Of a stretch of DNA of 64,000 nucleotides, positions 33,837 through 41,474 are shown piece by piece. The position numbers and the translations under genes are program-made. Within the stretch, counting starts at the first letter, position 1, and every line of letters starts with the position of its first letter. The notes below the pieces were generated by a model that was not told where the DNA came from, made no database searches, and saw nothing but the letters and a program-made list of their open reading frames with translations. The DNA comes from Blautia sp900556555 (GTDB lineage: Bacteria > Bacillota > Clostridia > Lachnospirales > Lachnospiraceae), in NCBI GenBank assembly GCA_964250615.1, contig CAXUGM010000001.1. One strand, 5' to 3'.

Positions 33837-33940
33837 GGCTACACAGTTCCTCCTGTTTTCTATTCGTGCTTCTATTATAAAATTTTGGCAGGAAAGGGTA
33901 AATATAAAAAAGTGTTCAGATGCTATAAAAAAATGAAATA

Positions 33941-33969
33941 TTTACAAGAAAATACATCAGTGCTATACT
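33941..33969 (+). promoter_or_regulatory. sigma-A promoter of mntP
   Basis: TTTACA at 33941-33946, a 17-base spacer and TATACT at 33964-33969. The leader to ATG 34002 is only about 25 bases, too short for a yybP-ykoY manganese riboswitch. Confidence 0.75.
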
Positions 33970-34001
33970 GGACAGACACATTAAGAAAAGGAGTCTTGAA
34001 G

Positions 34002-34562
34002 ATGGATATTATTTCATTATTTACCCTTGCAGTTGGGCTGTCCATGGATGCTTTTGCTGTTTCTGTCTGTAAGGGACTTGCAACAGAAAAGCTGGCACCC
34101 AGGCACATGATTCTGGCTGGATTATGGTTCGGAGGATTCCAGGCATTGATGCCGGTGATTGGATATGTCCTTGGAAGTCAGTTTAAAGATAAGATTACGG
34201 CAATAGACCACTGGATTGCTTTTTTCCTCCTTGGTTTTATCGGAGTGAATATGATAAGGGAAGCCCTGGATAAGGAGGAAACATGTCCCGTGGGAGGCAT
34301 GGAGGCCAGAAAAATGTTTCCTCTGGCAGTGGCAACCAGTATCGACGCATTGGCTGTTGGCATTACCTTTGCATTTTTAGATGTAAATATTGTGATTGCA
34401 GCCAGCTTCATTGGTGTTATCACCTTCATCCTGTCAGCAGCAGGAGTGAAAGTGGGAAATATTTTTGGAGAAAAATACAAGGCAAAAGCAGAACTGGCAG
34501 GTGGGATTATTCTGATTCTTCTTGGAACGAAGACGCTGCTGGAGCATCTGGGGATTTTCTGA
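34002..34562 (+). CDS. mntP: MntP-type manganese efflux pump
   Basis: 186 residues with six hydrophobic segments in two repeats. The MntP signatures are VGLSMDAFAVSVCKGL near residue 10-25 and its second copy ATSIDALAVGITFAFL near residue 115, each with the membrane-buried Asp that handles the metal. Family members export Mn2+. AAGGAG eight bases before ATG 34002; the longer reading back to 33768 runs through the promoter and is rejected. Monocistronic with promoter at 33941. No obvious strong terminator follows; the next 75 bases contain only a weak GCCT/AGGC hairpin. Confidence 0.93.
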   Translation: MDIISLFTLAVGLSMDAFAVSVCKGLATEKLAPRHMILAGLWFGGFQALMPVIGYVLGSQFKDKITAIDHWIAFFLLGFIGVNMIREALDKEETCPVGGMEARKMFPLAVATSIDALAVGITFAFLDVNIVIAASFIGVITFILSAAGVKVGNIFGEKYKAKAELAGGIILILLGTKTLLEHLGIF

Positions 34563-34636
34563 AAAGCCTAAAAACAACTTCTATGATAATAAAAAGGCCA
34601 GAGATAGAGAAGGATTTTTTTCAGTCAGTCCATAAC

Positions 34637-34949
34637 TAGGCTGAAATTCGTAATCTTTCCGCACAAGCCTACTTTTTTGTGGCTCAAATAGGCTGGGGTG
34701 CATATTTTTTTCATATTGGCCTACTTTTTTCTGAGCTGAATAGGCTAAATCTTAAGATTTCCTCTTTTTAGCTTACTTTCTCCTCTTAAAATATAGGGTG
34801 GATTTATAGAATCCTGCTTAGAAGCCTATTGGAATCTAAAATAAGTAGGTGAAATTTTTAAATTTCTTAAACGCCGCCTACTTGTACCTGAAAAATGTAG
34901 GCTAAAAATGACATTTCAATACCTTCAGCCGGAAAGCATTGGAATGTTC
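34637..34949. repeat. tandem array of six 52-base units with conserved TAGGCT and AGCCTAC boxes
   Basis: Unit starts are at 34637, 34689, 34741, 34794, 34846 and 34898, i.e. a period of 52 bases (one 53). Each unit begins TAGGCT (TAGGGT in unit 4, TAGGTG in unit 5) and at offset 29 has AGCCTAC (GGCCTAC, AGCTTAC, AGCCTAT, CGCCTAC, AGCCGGA), followed in units 1-2 by a T6 run. TAGGCT and AGCCTA are complementary, so each unit can form a hairpin. The 23 bases between differ from unit to unit but contain palindromes, for example AAATCTTAAGATTT (unit 3) and GAAATTTTTAAATTTC (unit 5). Conservation fades toward unit 6, which overlaps a small peptide ORF. The array lies in the gene-poor 34563-35148 interval; function unknown. 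Confidence 0.75.
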
Positions 34950-34991
34950 ATTCTGTCACTGCTGACATTCATTTACTTGATTTGTCACTGA
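34908..34991 (+). CDS. 27-aa hydrophobic peptide, possible type I toxin (Hol_Tox/TxpA-like), perhaps degraded
   Basis: The ORF reads MTFQYLQPESIGMFILSLLT followed by FIYLICH and a stop. The central GMFILSLLTFI stretch and the short membrane-peptide form resemble the putative holin-like type I toxins of Firmicutes as I remember them (MTxxExLxLMxxFGMFxLxLLTFIG...). Those normally end in a charged tail, absent here, so this copy may be truncated. The ribosome binding site is weak (TAGG seven bases upstream). The best support is the two downstream hairpins with CCACCCT and CAACC...GGTTG arms, a common setting for such toxin genes. Not a secure gene. Confidence 0.4.
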   Translation: MTFQYLQPESIGMFILSLLTFIYLICH

Positions 34992-34999
34992 TGATATAA

Positions 35000-35058
35000 A
35001 GCATAGAAAAACCACCCTCATATAAACTTTGACGAGTTAGGGTGGCATTTTCTATGCT
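35000..35058. promoter_or_regulatory. long hairpin downstream of the peptide ORF, candidate toxin-antitoxin RNA pairing region
   Basis: AGCATAGAAAAACCACCCT pairs with AGGGTGGCATTTTCTATGCT across a loop of about 20 bases, giving nearly 19 base pairs. It is too far inside the gene-free stretch to belong to typA or mntP. Together with the second hairpin at 35072 it forms the 3' end typical of type I toxin loci, where sense and antisense RNAs overlap. Confidence 0.6.
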
Positions 35059-35071
35059 AGGCTTATACTGG

Positions 35072-35100
35072 TCAACCCCTTGTGGGCGGTTGTTCTTTTT
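35072..35100 (+). terminator. intrinsic terminator of the putative toxin transcript
   Basis: TCAACCCC, loop TTGT, GGGCGGTTG and then TTCTTTTT. The U-run is on the plus strand only. Confidence 0.7.
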
Positions 35101-35130
35101 ATTATATCTTTACTATAGCATATCTATGAA
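35101..35130 (-). promoter_or_regulatory. possible antisense RNA promoter
   Basis: On the reverse strand: TTCATA (35125-35130), an 18-base spacer, and TATAAT (35101-35106). A transcript from here would run back through both hairpins toward the peptide ORF, as the antitoxin RNA of a type I module would. The -35 match is modest. It lies just downstream of the typA stop. Confidence 0.4.
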
Positions 35131-35148
35131 CAGGATACAACTCATAAA

Positions 35149-36978
35149 TTATTTTTTGAAACTCTGCCTTTTTCTCAAACGGGAATCCAGAATTTTCTTG
35201 CGGATGCGAAGAGACTGTGGAGTGATTTCCAGAAGCTCATCTACATCAATGAAATCCAGTGCCTGTTCCAGACTTAAAATTCTTGGCGGTGTGAGTTTCA
35301 GTGCTTCGTCAGCAGAAGAAGAACGTGTGTTAGTCAGATGCTTGGTCTTGCAGACATTCAGTTCAATATCTTCTGGTTTGGCACTCTGGCCGATAACCAT
35401 ACCGCTATATACTTTTTCGCCAGGCCCAATGAATAAGGTTCCACGGTCCTGAGCAGAGAACAGACCGTAAGTAACAGATTCTCCAGCTTCAAAAGCAATG
35501 AGGGAACCTTGTTTACGGTACTGCAAATCACCTTTATATGGAGAATATCCGTCAAAAGCAGTGTTGAGGATACCTGTTCCTTTTGTGGAAGTCATAAATT
35601 CTCCGCGGAATCCAATCAATCCCCTGGAAGGAATATGGAATTCCAGGCGGGTGCTTCCGTCGCTGGCAGGGCTCATTCCTTGAAGTTCACCTTTTCGCTC
35701 ACTTAAACGCTGGATTACAGTTCCTGAGAATTCCTCCGGCACATCAATGTAGGCAATTTCCATTGGCTCCAGTTTGTGTCCTCTTTCGTCTTCCTTATAA
35801 ATAACCTCAGCTTTGCTGACAGCGAATTCATAACCTTCACGGCGCATGTTTTCAATCAATACTGACAGATGCAGTTCTCCACGTCCGGAAACCTTGAAGC
35901 AGTCTGTGCTGTCAGTATCTTCTACACGGAGGCTGACATCTGTGTTCAGCTCACGCATAAGACGTTCTCTTAAATGACGGGAAGTAACGAATTTTCCTTC
36001 CTGGCCTGCAAATGGGCTGTCATTGACAATGAAGTTCATAGAAATCGTAGGCTCTGAAATCTTCTGGAAAGGAATCGGTTCCGGATTTTCAGGAGAGCAC
36101 AGAGTATCTCCGATATGGATATCTGCGATTCCGGCAATGGCAACAATGGAGCCGATACCAGCTTCTTTTACTTCGATTTTGTTCAAACCGTCGAATTCAT
36201 AAAGCTTGCTGATCTTCACTTTTTTCATCTTGGAGGAATCGTGATGGTTTACCAGTACAACATCCTGATTCACACTTAAAGTACCGTTTTCTACTTTACC
36301 TACACCGATACGGCCCACATATTCATTGTAATCAATGGTGCTGATCAGTGCCTGGGTAGGAGCCTCAGGGTCACCGGTAGGAGCCGGGATGTATTTCAGG
36401 ATAGTTTCAAATAATGGTTCCATGTTATCAGAAGAATCATTCAAATCCAGCATAGCGTGTCCGGCTTTTGCAGAAGCATACAGGAAAGGACAGTCTAACT
36501 GTTCGTCAGAAGCATCCAGATCCATGAGAAGCTCCAGAACTTCATCGATTACTTCGTCAGGTCTTGCCTCTGGGCGGTCAATTTTGTTGATACATACAAT
36601 TACATGTAAATTCAGCTCCAGAGCTTTTTTCAGAACAAATTTTGTTTGCGGCATTGCACCTTCAAAAGCATCTACCAGAAGGATAACGCCGTCTACCATT
36701 TTCAGTACACGTTCTACTTCACCGCCGAAATCAGCATGTCCCGGTGTGTCGATAATGTTAATCTTTGTATCTTTATAATATACAGCAGTATTTTTGGAAA
36801 GAATGGTAATACCACGCTCTCTCTCAATATCATTGGAGTCCATAACACGTTCCTGTACAGCCTGATTTTCACGGAATACACCGCTTTGGCGGAGAAGCTG
36901 GTCTACCAAAGTAGTTTTGCCGTGGTCAACATGGGCGATAATGGCAACGTTTCTGATATCTTCTCTTGCTTGTTTCAT
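35149..36978 (-). CDS. typA: translational GTPase TypA/BipA
   Basis: 609 residues from ATG 36978 (AGAGG seven bases upstream; a longer reading to 37038 lacks a site). Elongation-factor-type GTPase that binds ribosomes and helps growth and 50S assembly under stress. G motifs: HVDHGKTTL (G1, residues 17-25), DIERERGITI (G2), DTPGHADFGGEVERVL (G3) and NKIDRPEARP (G4). Domains II, III, V and the BipA-specific C-terminal domain follow, with RGELHLSVLIENMRREGYE and SRGLIGFRGEFMT. Length matches the family. Promoter at 37071. Confidence 0.97.
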   Translation of the reverse strand: MKQAREDIRNVAIIAHVDHGKTTLVDQLLRQSGVFRENQAVQERVMDSNDIERERGITILSKNTAVYYKDTKINIIDTPGHADFGGEVERVLKMVDGVILLVDAFEGAMPQTKFVLKKALELNLHVIVCINKIDRPEARPDEVIDEVLELLMDLDASDEQLDCPFLYASAKAGHAMLDLNDSSDNMEPLFETILKYIPAPTGDPEAPTQALISTIDYNEYVGRIGVGKVENGTLSVNQDVVLVNHHDSSKMKKVKISKLYEFDGLNKIEVKEAGIGSIVAIAGIADIHIGDTLCSPENPEPIPFQKISEPTISMNFIVNDSPFAGQEGKFVTSRHLRERLMRELNTDVSLRVEDTDSTDCFKVSGRGELHLSVLIENMRREGYEFAVSKAEVIYKEDERGHKLEPMEIAYIDVPEEFSGTVIQRLSERKGELQGMSPASDGSTRLEFHIPSRGLIGFRGEFMTSTKGTGILNTAFDGYSPYKGDLQYRKQGSLIAFEAGESVTYGLFSAQDRGTLFIGPGEKVYSGMVIGQSAKPEDIELNVCKTKHLTNTRSSSADEALKLTPPRILSLEQALDFIDVDELLEITPQSLRIRKKILDSRLRKRQSFKK

Positions 36979-37070
36979 ATAGAACCTCTTTTCTTTCTTC
37001 AAATTTTCTATATTCCGGGAGATGGAGAAAATCTCCAAAACCCTTGTTTTTACAGTAAAATACGGATTTC

Positions 37071-37098
37071 ATTCTATCATACTTCTTTTTAATTACAA
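37071..37098 (-). promoter_or_regulatory. likely promoter of typA
   Basis: Reverse strand TTGTAA (37093-37098), a 16-base spacer and TAGAAT (37071-37076), about 95 bases upstream of the typA start. The leader includes the short palindrome GGAGATTTTCTCC. Confidence 0.5.
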
Positions 37099-37210
37099 GG
37101 GAAAATAAATTTTTTTTCAAAAAAAGTTCAAAAAACTGGTTCTAAATACGAAGTTAAGAGAATAAACATGATATAGACAAGATACCAGAAAGAGGAAGGG
37201 GAAACAGATC

Positions 37211-37837
37211 ATGGCAGATAAAATTATTGAAAACAATCAGGTGTCCATTATGGGAAAAATCGCATCCGGTTTTACATTCAGTCATCAGGTATATGGAGAG
37301 GGCTTTTATCTCACAGACCTGCTGGTAAAGAGGTTAAGCGACCAGGAGGACAGAATACCACTGATGGTTTCAGAACGTCTGGTAGACGTTACACAGGATT
37401 ATGAAGGAGAATACATTATGGTTCAGGGACAGTTCCGTTCCTACAACCGTCACGAAGAAAAGAAAAACAGGCTGGTGCTTTCTGTATTTGTACGGGAACT
37501 TTCTTTTGTAGAAGAAGCAGATGATTCTATTAAATCCAATCAGATTTTTCTGGATGGTTATATCTGCAAGCCTCCTGTATATCGGAAAACACCGCTTGGA
37601 AGAGAGATTGCGGACCTTTTGCTGGCAGTGAACCGCCCCTATGGAAAATCCGATTACATACCATGCATATGCTGGGGCAGAAACGCCAGGTATGCGTCAG
37701 CCTTTGAGGTGGGCGGACATGTGCTGATCTGGGGCAGAATCCAGAGCAGAGAATATATTAAGAAATTAAACGAAAGCGAAACAGAGAAACGTACTGCTTA
37801 CGAGGTTTCCGTAAGCAAATTGGAATACGCTGATTAA
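37211..37837 (+). CDS. SSB-like protein with two OB-fold halves
   Basis: 208 residues. Two consecutive segments look like SSB/PriB OB-folds: residues about 8-100 (NQVSIMGKIASGFTFSHQVY...IMVQGQFRSYN) and about 108-205 (NQIFLDGYICKPPVYRKTPLGREIADLLLAVNR...IPCICWGRNA...VLIWGRIQSREY). The second half is the better match to bacterial SSB. The acidic C-terminal tip (DDDIPF-type) of true SSB is absent; the protein ends KLEYAD. It may bind single-stranded nucleic acid as a monomer or dimer. GAGGAAGGGG before ATG 37211. Alone between typA and the corrinoid adenosyltransferase gene. Confidence 0.75.
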   Translation: MADKIIENNQVSIMGKIASGFTFSHQVYGEGFYLTDLLVKRLSDQEDRIPLMVSERLVDVTQDYEGEYIMVQGQFRSYNRHEEKKNRLVLSVFVRELSFVEEADDSIKSNQIFLDGYICKPPVYRKTPLGREIADLLLAVNRPYGKSDYIPCICWGRNARYASAFEVGGHVLIWGRIQSREYIKKLNESETEKRTAYEVSVSKLEYAD

Positions 37838-37855
37838 CTTGTAAAAGATTGTTTA

Positions 37856-37884
37856 TTGCAATATGCCGCTATGTGTAGTAATAT
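37856..37884 (+). promoter_or_regulatory. promoter of the corrinoid adenosyltransferase gene
   Basis: TTGCAA at 37856-37861, a 17-base spacer and TAATAT at 37879-37884; the start codon follows at 37942. Confidence 0.6.
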
Positions 37885-37941
37885 ATACACAACTTGGAAA
37901 ATAAGAAACCAGCAGAAACCAGTCTGTAAGAGGTGTAGATT

Positions 37942-38433
37942 ATGGATGAAGAAAAGGGATTGACACAGATTTATTGTGGCCCGGGAAAAGGCAAGACCAG
38001 TGTTGCTATTGGCCAGGCCATCAGAGCGGTTGGACATGGGAAACGTGCCATTGTAATCCAGTTTTTAAAAGGGAGGGCAACATCAAAGCTTGATTATTTG
38101 TCGGCCCTGGAACCGGAAGTACGGTTATTCAGATTTGAAAAAAAGGATAAGTATTATGAAGATTTAACTCCAGAGGAAAAAAGAGAAGAAAACCTGAATA
38201 TCCGGAATGGGTTAAATTTTGCCAGAAAGGTTCTTGTGACAGAAGAGTGTGATATGCTTATCCTGGATGAGATTTTAGGTGCCCTGGAGTTCGGCATTGT
38301 TTCGGAGGAGGATGTGCTTGGAGTAGTCAAGGCAAAGTCAGAAGAAACAGAGCTGATCATGACAGGAAATATTGTAACTGATTCATTAAAAGATGTAGCA
38401 GACAGAGTGGTTTCTTTAGAGAGAATAAAATAA
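37942..38433 (+). CDS. cob(I)yrinic acid a,c-diamide adenosyltransferase family protein (CobO/BtuR-like)
   Basis: 163 residues. P-loop YCGPGKGKTSVAIGQAIRA at the N-terminus (a variant GxGKGKT), followed by GKRAIVIQFLKG and a C-terminal CDMLILDEILGALEFG with the metal-binding Asp-Glu. This is the CobA/CobO/BtuR fold, which transfers the adenosyl group of ATP to cob(I)alamin. Slightly shorter than classic members (about 175-200). AAGAGGTG precedes ATG 37942. Neighbours (SSB-like, dapA) give no cobalamin context; acetogenic metabolism needs corrinoids, which fits. Confidence 0.85.
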   Translation: MDEEKGLTQIYCGPGKGKTSVAIGQAIRAVGHGKRAIVIQFLKGRATSKLDYLSALEPEVRLFRFEKKDKYYEDLTPEEKREENLNIRNGLNFARKVLVTEECDMLILDEILGALEFGIVSEEDVLGVVKAKSEETELIMTGNIVTDSLKDVADRVVSLERIK

Positions 38434-38440
38434 CATGCGG

Positions 38441-38464
38441 TGCTTCAGAAAATGGTTCTGAGCA
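38441..38464 (+). promoter_or_regulatory. hairpin between the adenosyltransferase gene and dapA
   Basis: TGCTTCAGAA and TTCTGAGCA pair around a short AATGG loop, eight bases after the adenosyltransferase stop. No U-run follows. No lysine riboswitch features are seen between this hairpin and dapA. Confidence 0.45.
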
Positions 38465-38522
38465 TCTGCAATGAAATCATATACCAAGGAAGAACAGGTA
38501 ACGCAGCGTAAGGAGGAAGAAT

Positions 38523-39413
38523 ATGTCTATATTTACAGGTGCAGGTGTGGCAATTGTGACACCAATGAAACCAAATGGAGAAGTGAATTTTGAGAAGTTA
38601 GGTGAAATTCTGGAAGAGCAGATCGCAGGAAAGACTGATGCGATTATTATCTGCGGTACCACAGGAGAATCCTCTACCATGACCCATGAGGAACATCTGG
38701 AGACTATAAAATATACAGTAGAGAAAGTGAACAAGAGAATTCCGGTTATTGCTGGAACTGGTTCTAACTGTACAGAAACAGCCATCTATCTTTCAAAAGA
38801 AGCAGAAAAGGTGGGTGCTGACGGACTGCTTTTAGTAAGTCCTTACTACAACAAATCCACACAGAAAGGTCTGATTGCTCATTATACAGCAATCGCAGAA
38901 GCTGTGAACATTCCGATTATCCTGTATAATATTGCAGGCAGAACAGGAGTTAATATTCAGCCTGAGACCATTGCATATCTGGTGAAAAATGTGGAGAACA
39001 TTGTAGGTGTGAAGGAAGCGTCAGGAAATATTTCCCAGGTTACTGAAATTGCAGCCCTTACAGAAGGAAAATGTGACATTTATTCAGGAAATGATGACCA
39101 GATTGTGCCGATTATGTCCCTTGGCGGAAAAGGTGTTATTTCTGTGTTATCAAATGTTGCTCCTGAATATACACATGATATTGTTGTGAAATATCTGGAA
39201 GGAAAAGTGGAAGAGAGCTGCAAGATGCAGTTAGATGCACTGCCATTGGTTCATGCACTGTTCTGCGAGGTGAACCCAATTCCTGTAAAAACAGCAATGA
39301 ACATGATGGGAAAAGAAGTAGGGCCTATGCGTATGCCTCTTTGCGAGATGGAAGATGCGCATAAAGAAGTGCTTAGAAAGGCTATGAAGGATTTTGGCCT
39401 GGAACTGGCATAA
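38523..39413 (+). CDS. dapA: 4-hydroxy-tetrahydrodipicolinate synthase
   Basis: 296 residues. Condenses pyruvate with aspartate semialdehyde in the lysine/diaminopimelate pathway; cytoplasmic TIM barrel. Motifs: GTTGESSTMTHEEH, the catalytic Tyr region LLVSPYYNKSTQKG, and the Schiff-base Lys164 in VGVKEASGNISQ. GTAAGGAGGAAGAAT sets ATG 38523. dapB follows 36 bases later in the same direction, so the two form an operon that feeds both lysine and the peptidoglycan cross-link. Confidence 0.97.
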   Translation: MSIFTGAGVAIVTPMKPNGEVNFEKLGEILEEQIAGKTDAIIICGTTGESSTMTHEEHLETIKYTVEKVNKRIPVIAGTGSNCTETAIYLSKEAEKVGADGLLLVSPYYNKSTQKGLIAHYTAIAEAVNIPIILYNIAGRTGVNIQPETIAYLVKNVENIVGVKEASGNISQVTEIAALTEGKCDIYSGNDDQIVPIMSLGGKGVISVLSNVAPEYTHDIVVKYLEGKVEESCKMQLDALPLVHALFCEVNPIPVKTAMNMMGKEVGPMRMPLCEMEDAHKEVLRKAMKDFGLELA

Positions 39414-39449
39414 ACAGCTTTAAGATACAGAAGAAAAGAGGATAAACAG

Positions 39450-40208
39450 ATGGTCAGAATCATTATGAATGGTTGTAATGGTCATATGGGAAGAGTGATT
39501 TCAGACCTGGTGGCCAAAGATGAAGATGCAGAAATTGTGGCAGGTGTAGATATTGCAGATGCAGGAATTCATTCTTATCCGGTATTTACGGATATTCACG
39601 CATGTGACGTGCAGGCAGATGTGATGATTGATTTCTCTTCTGCAAAAGCAACAGATGCAGTGCTGGAATACTGCGGCGAGAAAGAACTTCCTTTGGTTCT
39701 GTGTACTACAGGGCTTAGTGAAGAACAGATTGAAAAAGTGCAAGAGACAGCCAAGAAAACAGCTGTGCTGCGTTCTGCAAACATGTCTCTTGGTATTAAT
39801 ACTCTGCTGAAGCTTCTCCAGGATGCAGCAAAAGTCCTGGCAGCAGCAGGATTTGATATGGAAATCGTGGAGCGTCATCACAATCTGAAGGTAGACGCAC
39901 CAAGCGGGACTGCACTGGCACTGGCAGACAGCTTAAACGAAGCCATGGATCATCAGTACCATTATGTGTATGACAGAAGCCAGAAGCGGGAACAGAGAGA
40001 TGCCAAAGAGATTGGTATTTCAGCAGTCCGGGGCGGAACCATTGTGGGGGACCATGAGGTAATCTTTGCCGGACCAGACGAAGTGATTGAATTTAAGCAC
40101 ACTGCTTATTCAAAAACTGTTTTTGCAAAAGGTGCTGTGGAGGCTGCCAAATTCCTGAAAGGAAAAATGGCAGGGCTTTACAACATGAGCCATGTAATCA
40201 ATGGCTGA
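39450..40208 (+). CDS. dapB: 4-hydroxy-tetrahydrodipicolinate reductase
   Basis: 252 residues. NAD(P)H-dependent reductase that follows DapA. The Rossmann motif is NGCNGHMGRVI (residues 7-17); the catalytic His-Lys block is EIVERHHNLKVDAPSGTALALA and the GGTIVGDHEVIFAGPDE stretch is conserved. Length is typical. Ends with the terminator at 40225. Operon partner of dapA. Confidence 0.97.
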   Translation: MVRIIMNGCNGHMGRVISDLVAKDEDAEIVAGVDIADAGIHSYPVFTDIHACDVQADVMIDFSSAKATDAVLEYCGEKELPLVLCTTGLSEEQIEKVQETAKKTAVLRSANMSLGINTLLKLLQDAAKVLAAAGFDMEIVERHHNLKVDAPSGTALALADSLNEAMDHQYHYVYDRSQKREQRDAKEIGISAVRGGTIVGDHEVIFAGPDEVIEFKHTAYSKTVFAKGAVEAAKFLKGKMAGLYNMSHVING

Positions 40209-40224
40209 TTTTTATAAGTGCAAG

Positions 40225-40255
40225 AGACTGTTGCTGATGCAGCAGTCTTTTTTTT
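40225..40255 (+). terminator. intrinsic terminator of dapA-dapB
   Basis: AGACTGTTGC, loop TGAT, GCAGCAGTCT (one mismatch) and a run of T. Confidence 0.93.
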
Positions 40256-40320
40256 GAATAAAAAATAAGAATTGTGTCCATATTAACAGCAGAAATTAAT
40301 AGAAAAGGAGAACAAATCTT

Positions 40321-40611
40321 ATGAAAAACTCGAAAAAAATGCTTGTAGGTCTGCTGTTAGCTGCTGCTTTGTGTACTGTTACTGCCTGCGGTAACACAGA
40401 GGAAAATAATTCCGGAAATAACAGTGCTGTAGAGGATAATCAGAATGCTGACAACAGCGACAACGAAAAAGGAGAAGCAGGAAGTACCAGGGATGATGGA
40501 ATTGTCGGGGATACAGGAGAGGCTATCAAAGACGGTGCAGAGGAACTTGGAGATGATATCAGAAACGGTGCAGATGATGTGGAAGATTCCATGAGTAAAA
40601 GCAGGAATTAA
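40321..40611 (+). CDS. small acidic lipoprotein
   Basis: 96 residues. Lipoprotein signal MKNSKKMLVGLLLAAALCTV ending in a TAC-G lipobox (Cys23). The mature part is low-complexity and acidic (Asn, Asp, Glu, Ser, Gly), with a C-terminal stretch of AIKDGAEELGDDIRNGADDV that may be an amphipathic helix with a heptad-like spacing of DG/NG. GGAG lies ten bases before ATG 40321. Monocistronic by position, between two terminator/promoter regions. No function can be assigned; anchored at the outer face of the membrane. Confidence 0.75.
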   Translation: MKNSKKMLVGLLLAAALCTVTACGNTEENNSGNNSAVEDNQNADNSDNEKGEAGSTRDDGIVGDTGEAIKDGAEELGDDIRNGADDVEDSMSKSRN

Positions 40612-40665
40612 GCAGGTAAAAGACTATACAAAAATAGAAACAGTTTCTAAATTTTCTAAAAACTG

Positions 40666-40694
40666 TTGAATAAATGGAGGAATATTGATATAAT
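40666..40694 (+). promoter_or_regulatory. promoter of hpf
   Basis: TTGAAT at 40666-40671, a 17-base spacer and TATAAT at 40689-40694, about 60 bases upstream of the start at 40758. Confidence 0.75.
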
Positions 40695-40757
40695 AAGAAT
40701 ACATTACAGGGCAATACCCTTGCCTATGTAAAATACACGTAAAAGGGGTTGGACAGA

Positions 40758-41288
40758 ATGAAGTTTGTTATTAGCGGAAAAAATATTGACGTTACAGAAG
40801 GCCTTAAAAATGCAGTAGAAGACAAGCTGGGGAAACTGGAGAGATATTTCACCTCTGACACAGAAATAATCGTAACACTCAGCGTAGAGAAAGAAAGACA
40901 GAAAATCGAAGTCACCATTCCGGTGAAAGGAAATATCATCCGTTCTGAACAGGTGAGCAGTGACATGTATGTTTCCATTGATCTTGTAGAAGAAATCATT
41001 GAGAGACAGTTAAGAAAGTACAAAAATAAAATTATTGATAAAAAACAGAGTGCAGGCTTCCAGCCGGAATTTGTGGAGAAGGATTTCGAGGAAGACGGAA
41101 ATGAGATCAAGATTATCCGTACTAAGAAATTCGGTTTCAAACCAATGTATCCGGAAGATGCCTGTGTACAGATGGAATTGCTGGGACACAACTTCTTTGT
41201 ATTCCTGAACGCAGAGACAGAAGAAGTCAATGTAGTGTATAAGAGAAAAGGAAATACCTATGGACTGATCGAGCCTGATTTCGGCTGA
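40758..41288 (+). CDS. hpf: long-form ribosome hibernation promoting factor
   Basis: 176 residues from ATG 40758 (AAAAGGGG nine bases upstream). N-terminal S30AE/HPF domain (KFVISGKNIDVTEGLKNAVE...IEVTIPVKGNIIRSE) and a C-terminal dimerisation domain after a linker (IRTKKFGFKPMYPEDACVQMELLGHNFFVFLNAETEEVNVVYKRK). Long HPF forms 100S ribosome dimers in resting cells and is the standard version in Firmicutes. It lies directly upstream of secA, a common arrangement. Own promoter and terminator. Confidence 0.95.
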   Translation: MKFVISGKNIDVTEGLKNAVEDKLGKLERYFTSDTEIIVTLSVEKERQKIEVTIPVKGNIIRSEQVSSDMYVSIDLVEEIIERQLRKYKNKIIDKKQSAGFQPEFVEKDFEEDGNEIKIIRTKKFGFKPMYPEDACVQMELLGHNFFVFLNAETEEVNVVYKRKGNTYGLIEPDFG

Positions 41289-41340
41289 TCGTATTCTTTT
41301 TGGGCATCAGGACTTAGAAACAGATGATGCGTAAATGAGA

Positions 41341-41387
41341 GGGAAGGGTCTGATATCTTTCAAAGAGAGGTATCGGCCTTCCTTTTT
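41341..41387 (+). terminator. intrinsic terminator of hpf
   Basis: Long imperfect stem GGAAGGGTCTGATATCTTT against AAAGAGAGGTATCGGCCTTCC, then TTTTT. Confidence 0.75.
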
Positions 41388-41400
41388 GTATTTTTAGATG

Positions 41401-41429
41401 TTGTACAAAGGAGAGGAAAGTGTTACAAT
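41401..41429 (+). promoter_or_regulatory. promoter of secA
   Basis: TTGTAC at 41401-41406, a 17-base spacer and TACAAT at 41424-41429, about 45 bases before the secA start. Confidence 0.7.
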
Positions 41430-41474
41430 AAAGTCTAAGAGCGTTAAAATCTATAGATTTTGGGAGTAATATAC

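Noticed and set aside
33837..34001. yybP-ykoY manganese riboswitch before mntP
   Set aside because: The promoter at 33941-33969 leaves only about 25 bases of leader, and the motif was not seen.
33768..34001. 78-residue extension of MntP
   Set aside because: It would overlap the divergent GH120 gene and run through the promoter; MntP proteins begin at the chosen Met.
34637..34903. CRISPR array with 29-base repeats (AGCCTA...TAGGCT) and 23-base spacers
   Set aside because: The geometry is tempting, but the inner part of the repeats diverges strongly (only the ends are kept), spacers contain palindromes and T-runs, and no cas gene is in the window.
38434..38522. Lysine riboswitch or T-box before dapA
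   Set aside because: Only 89 bases separate the genes and they hold one small hairpin, too little for either element.
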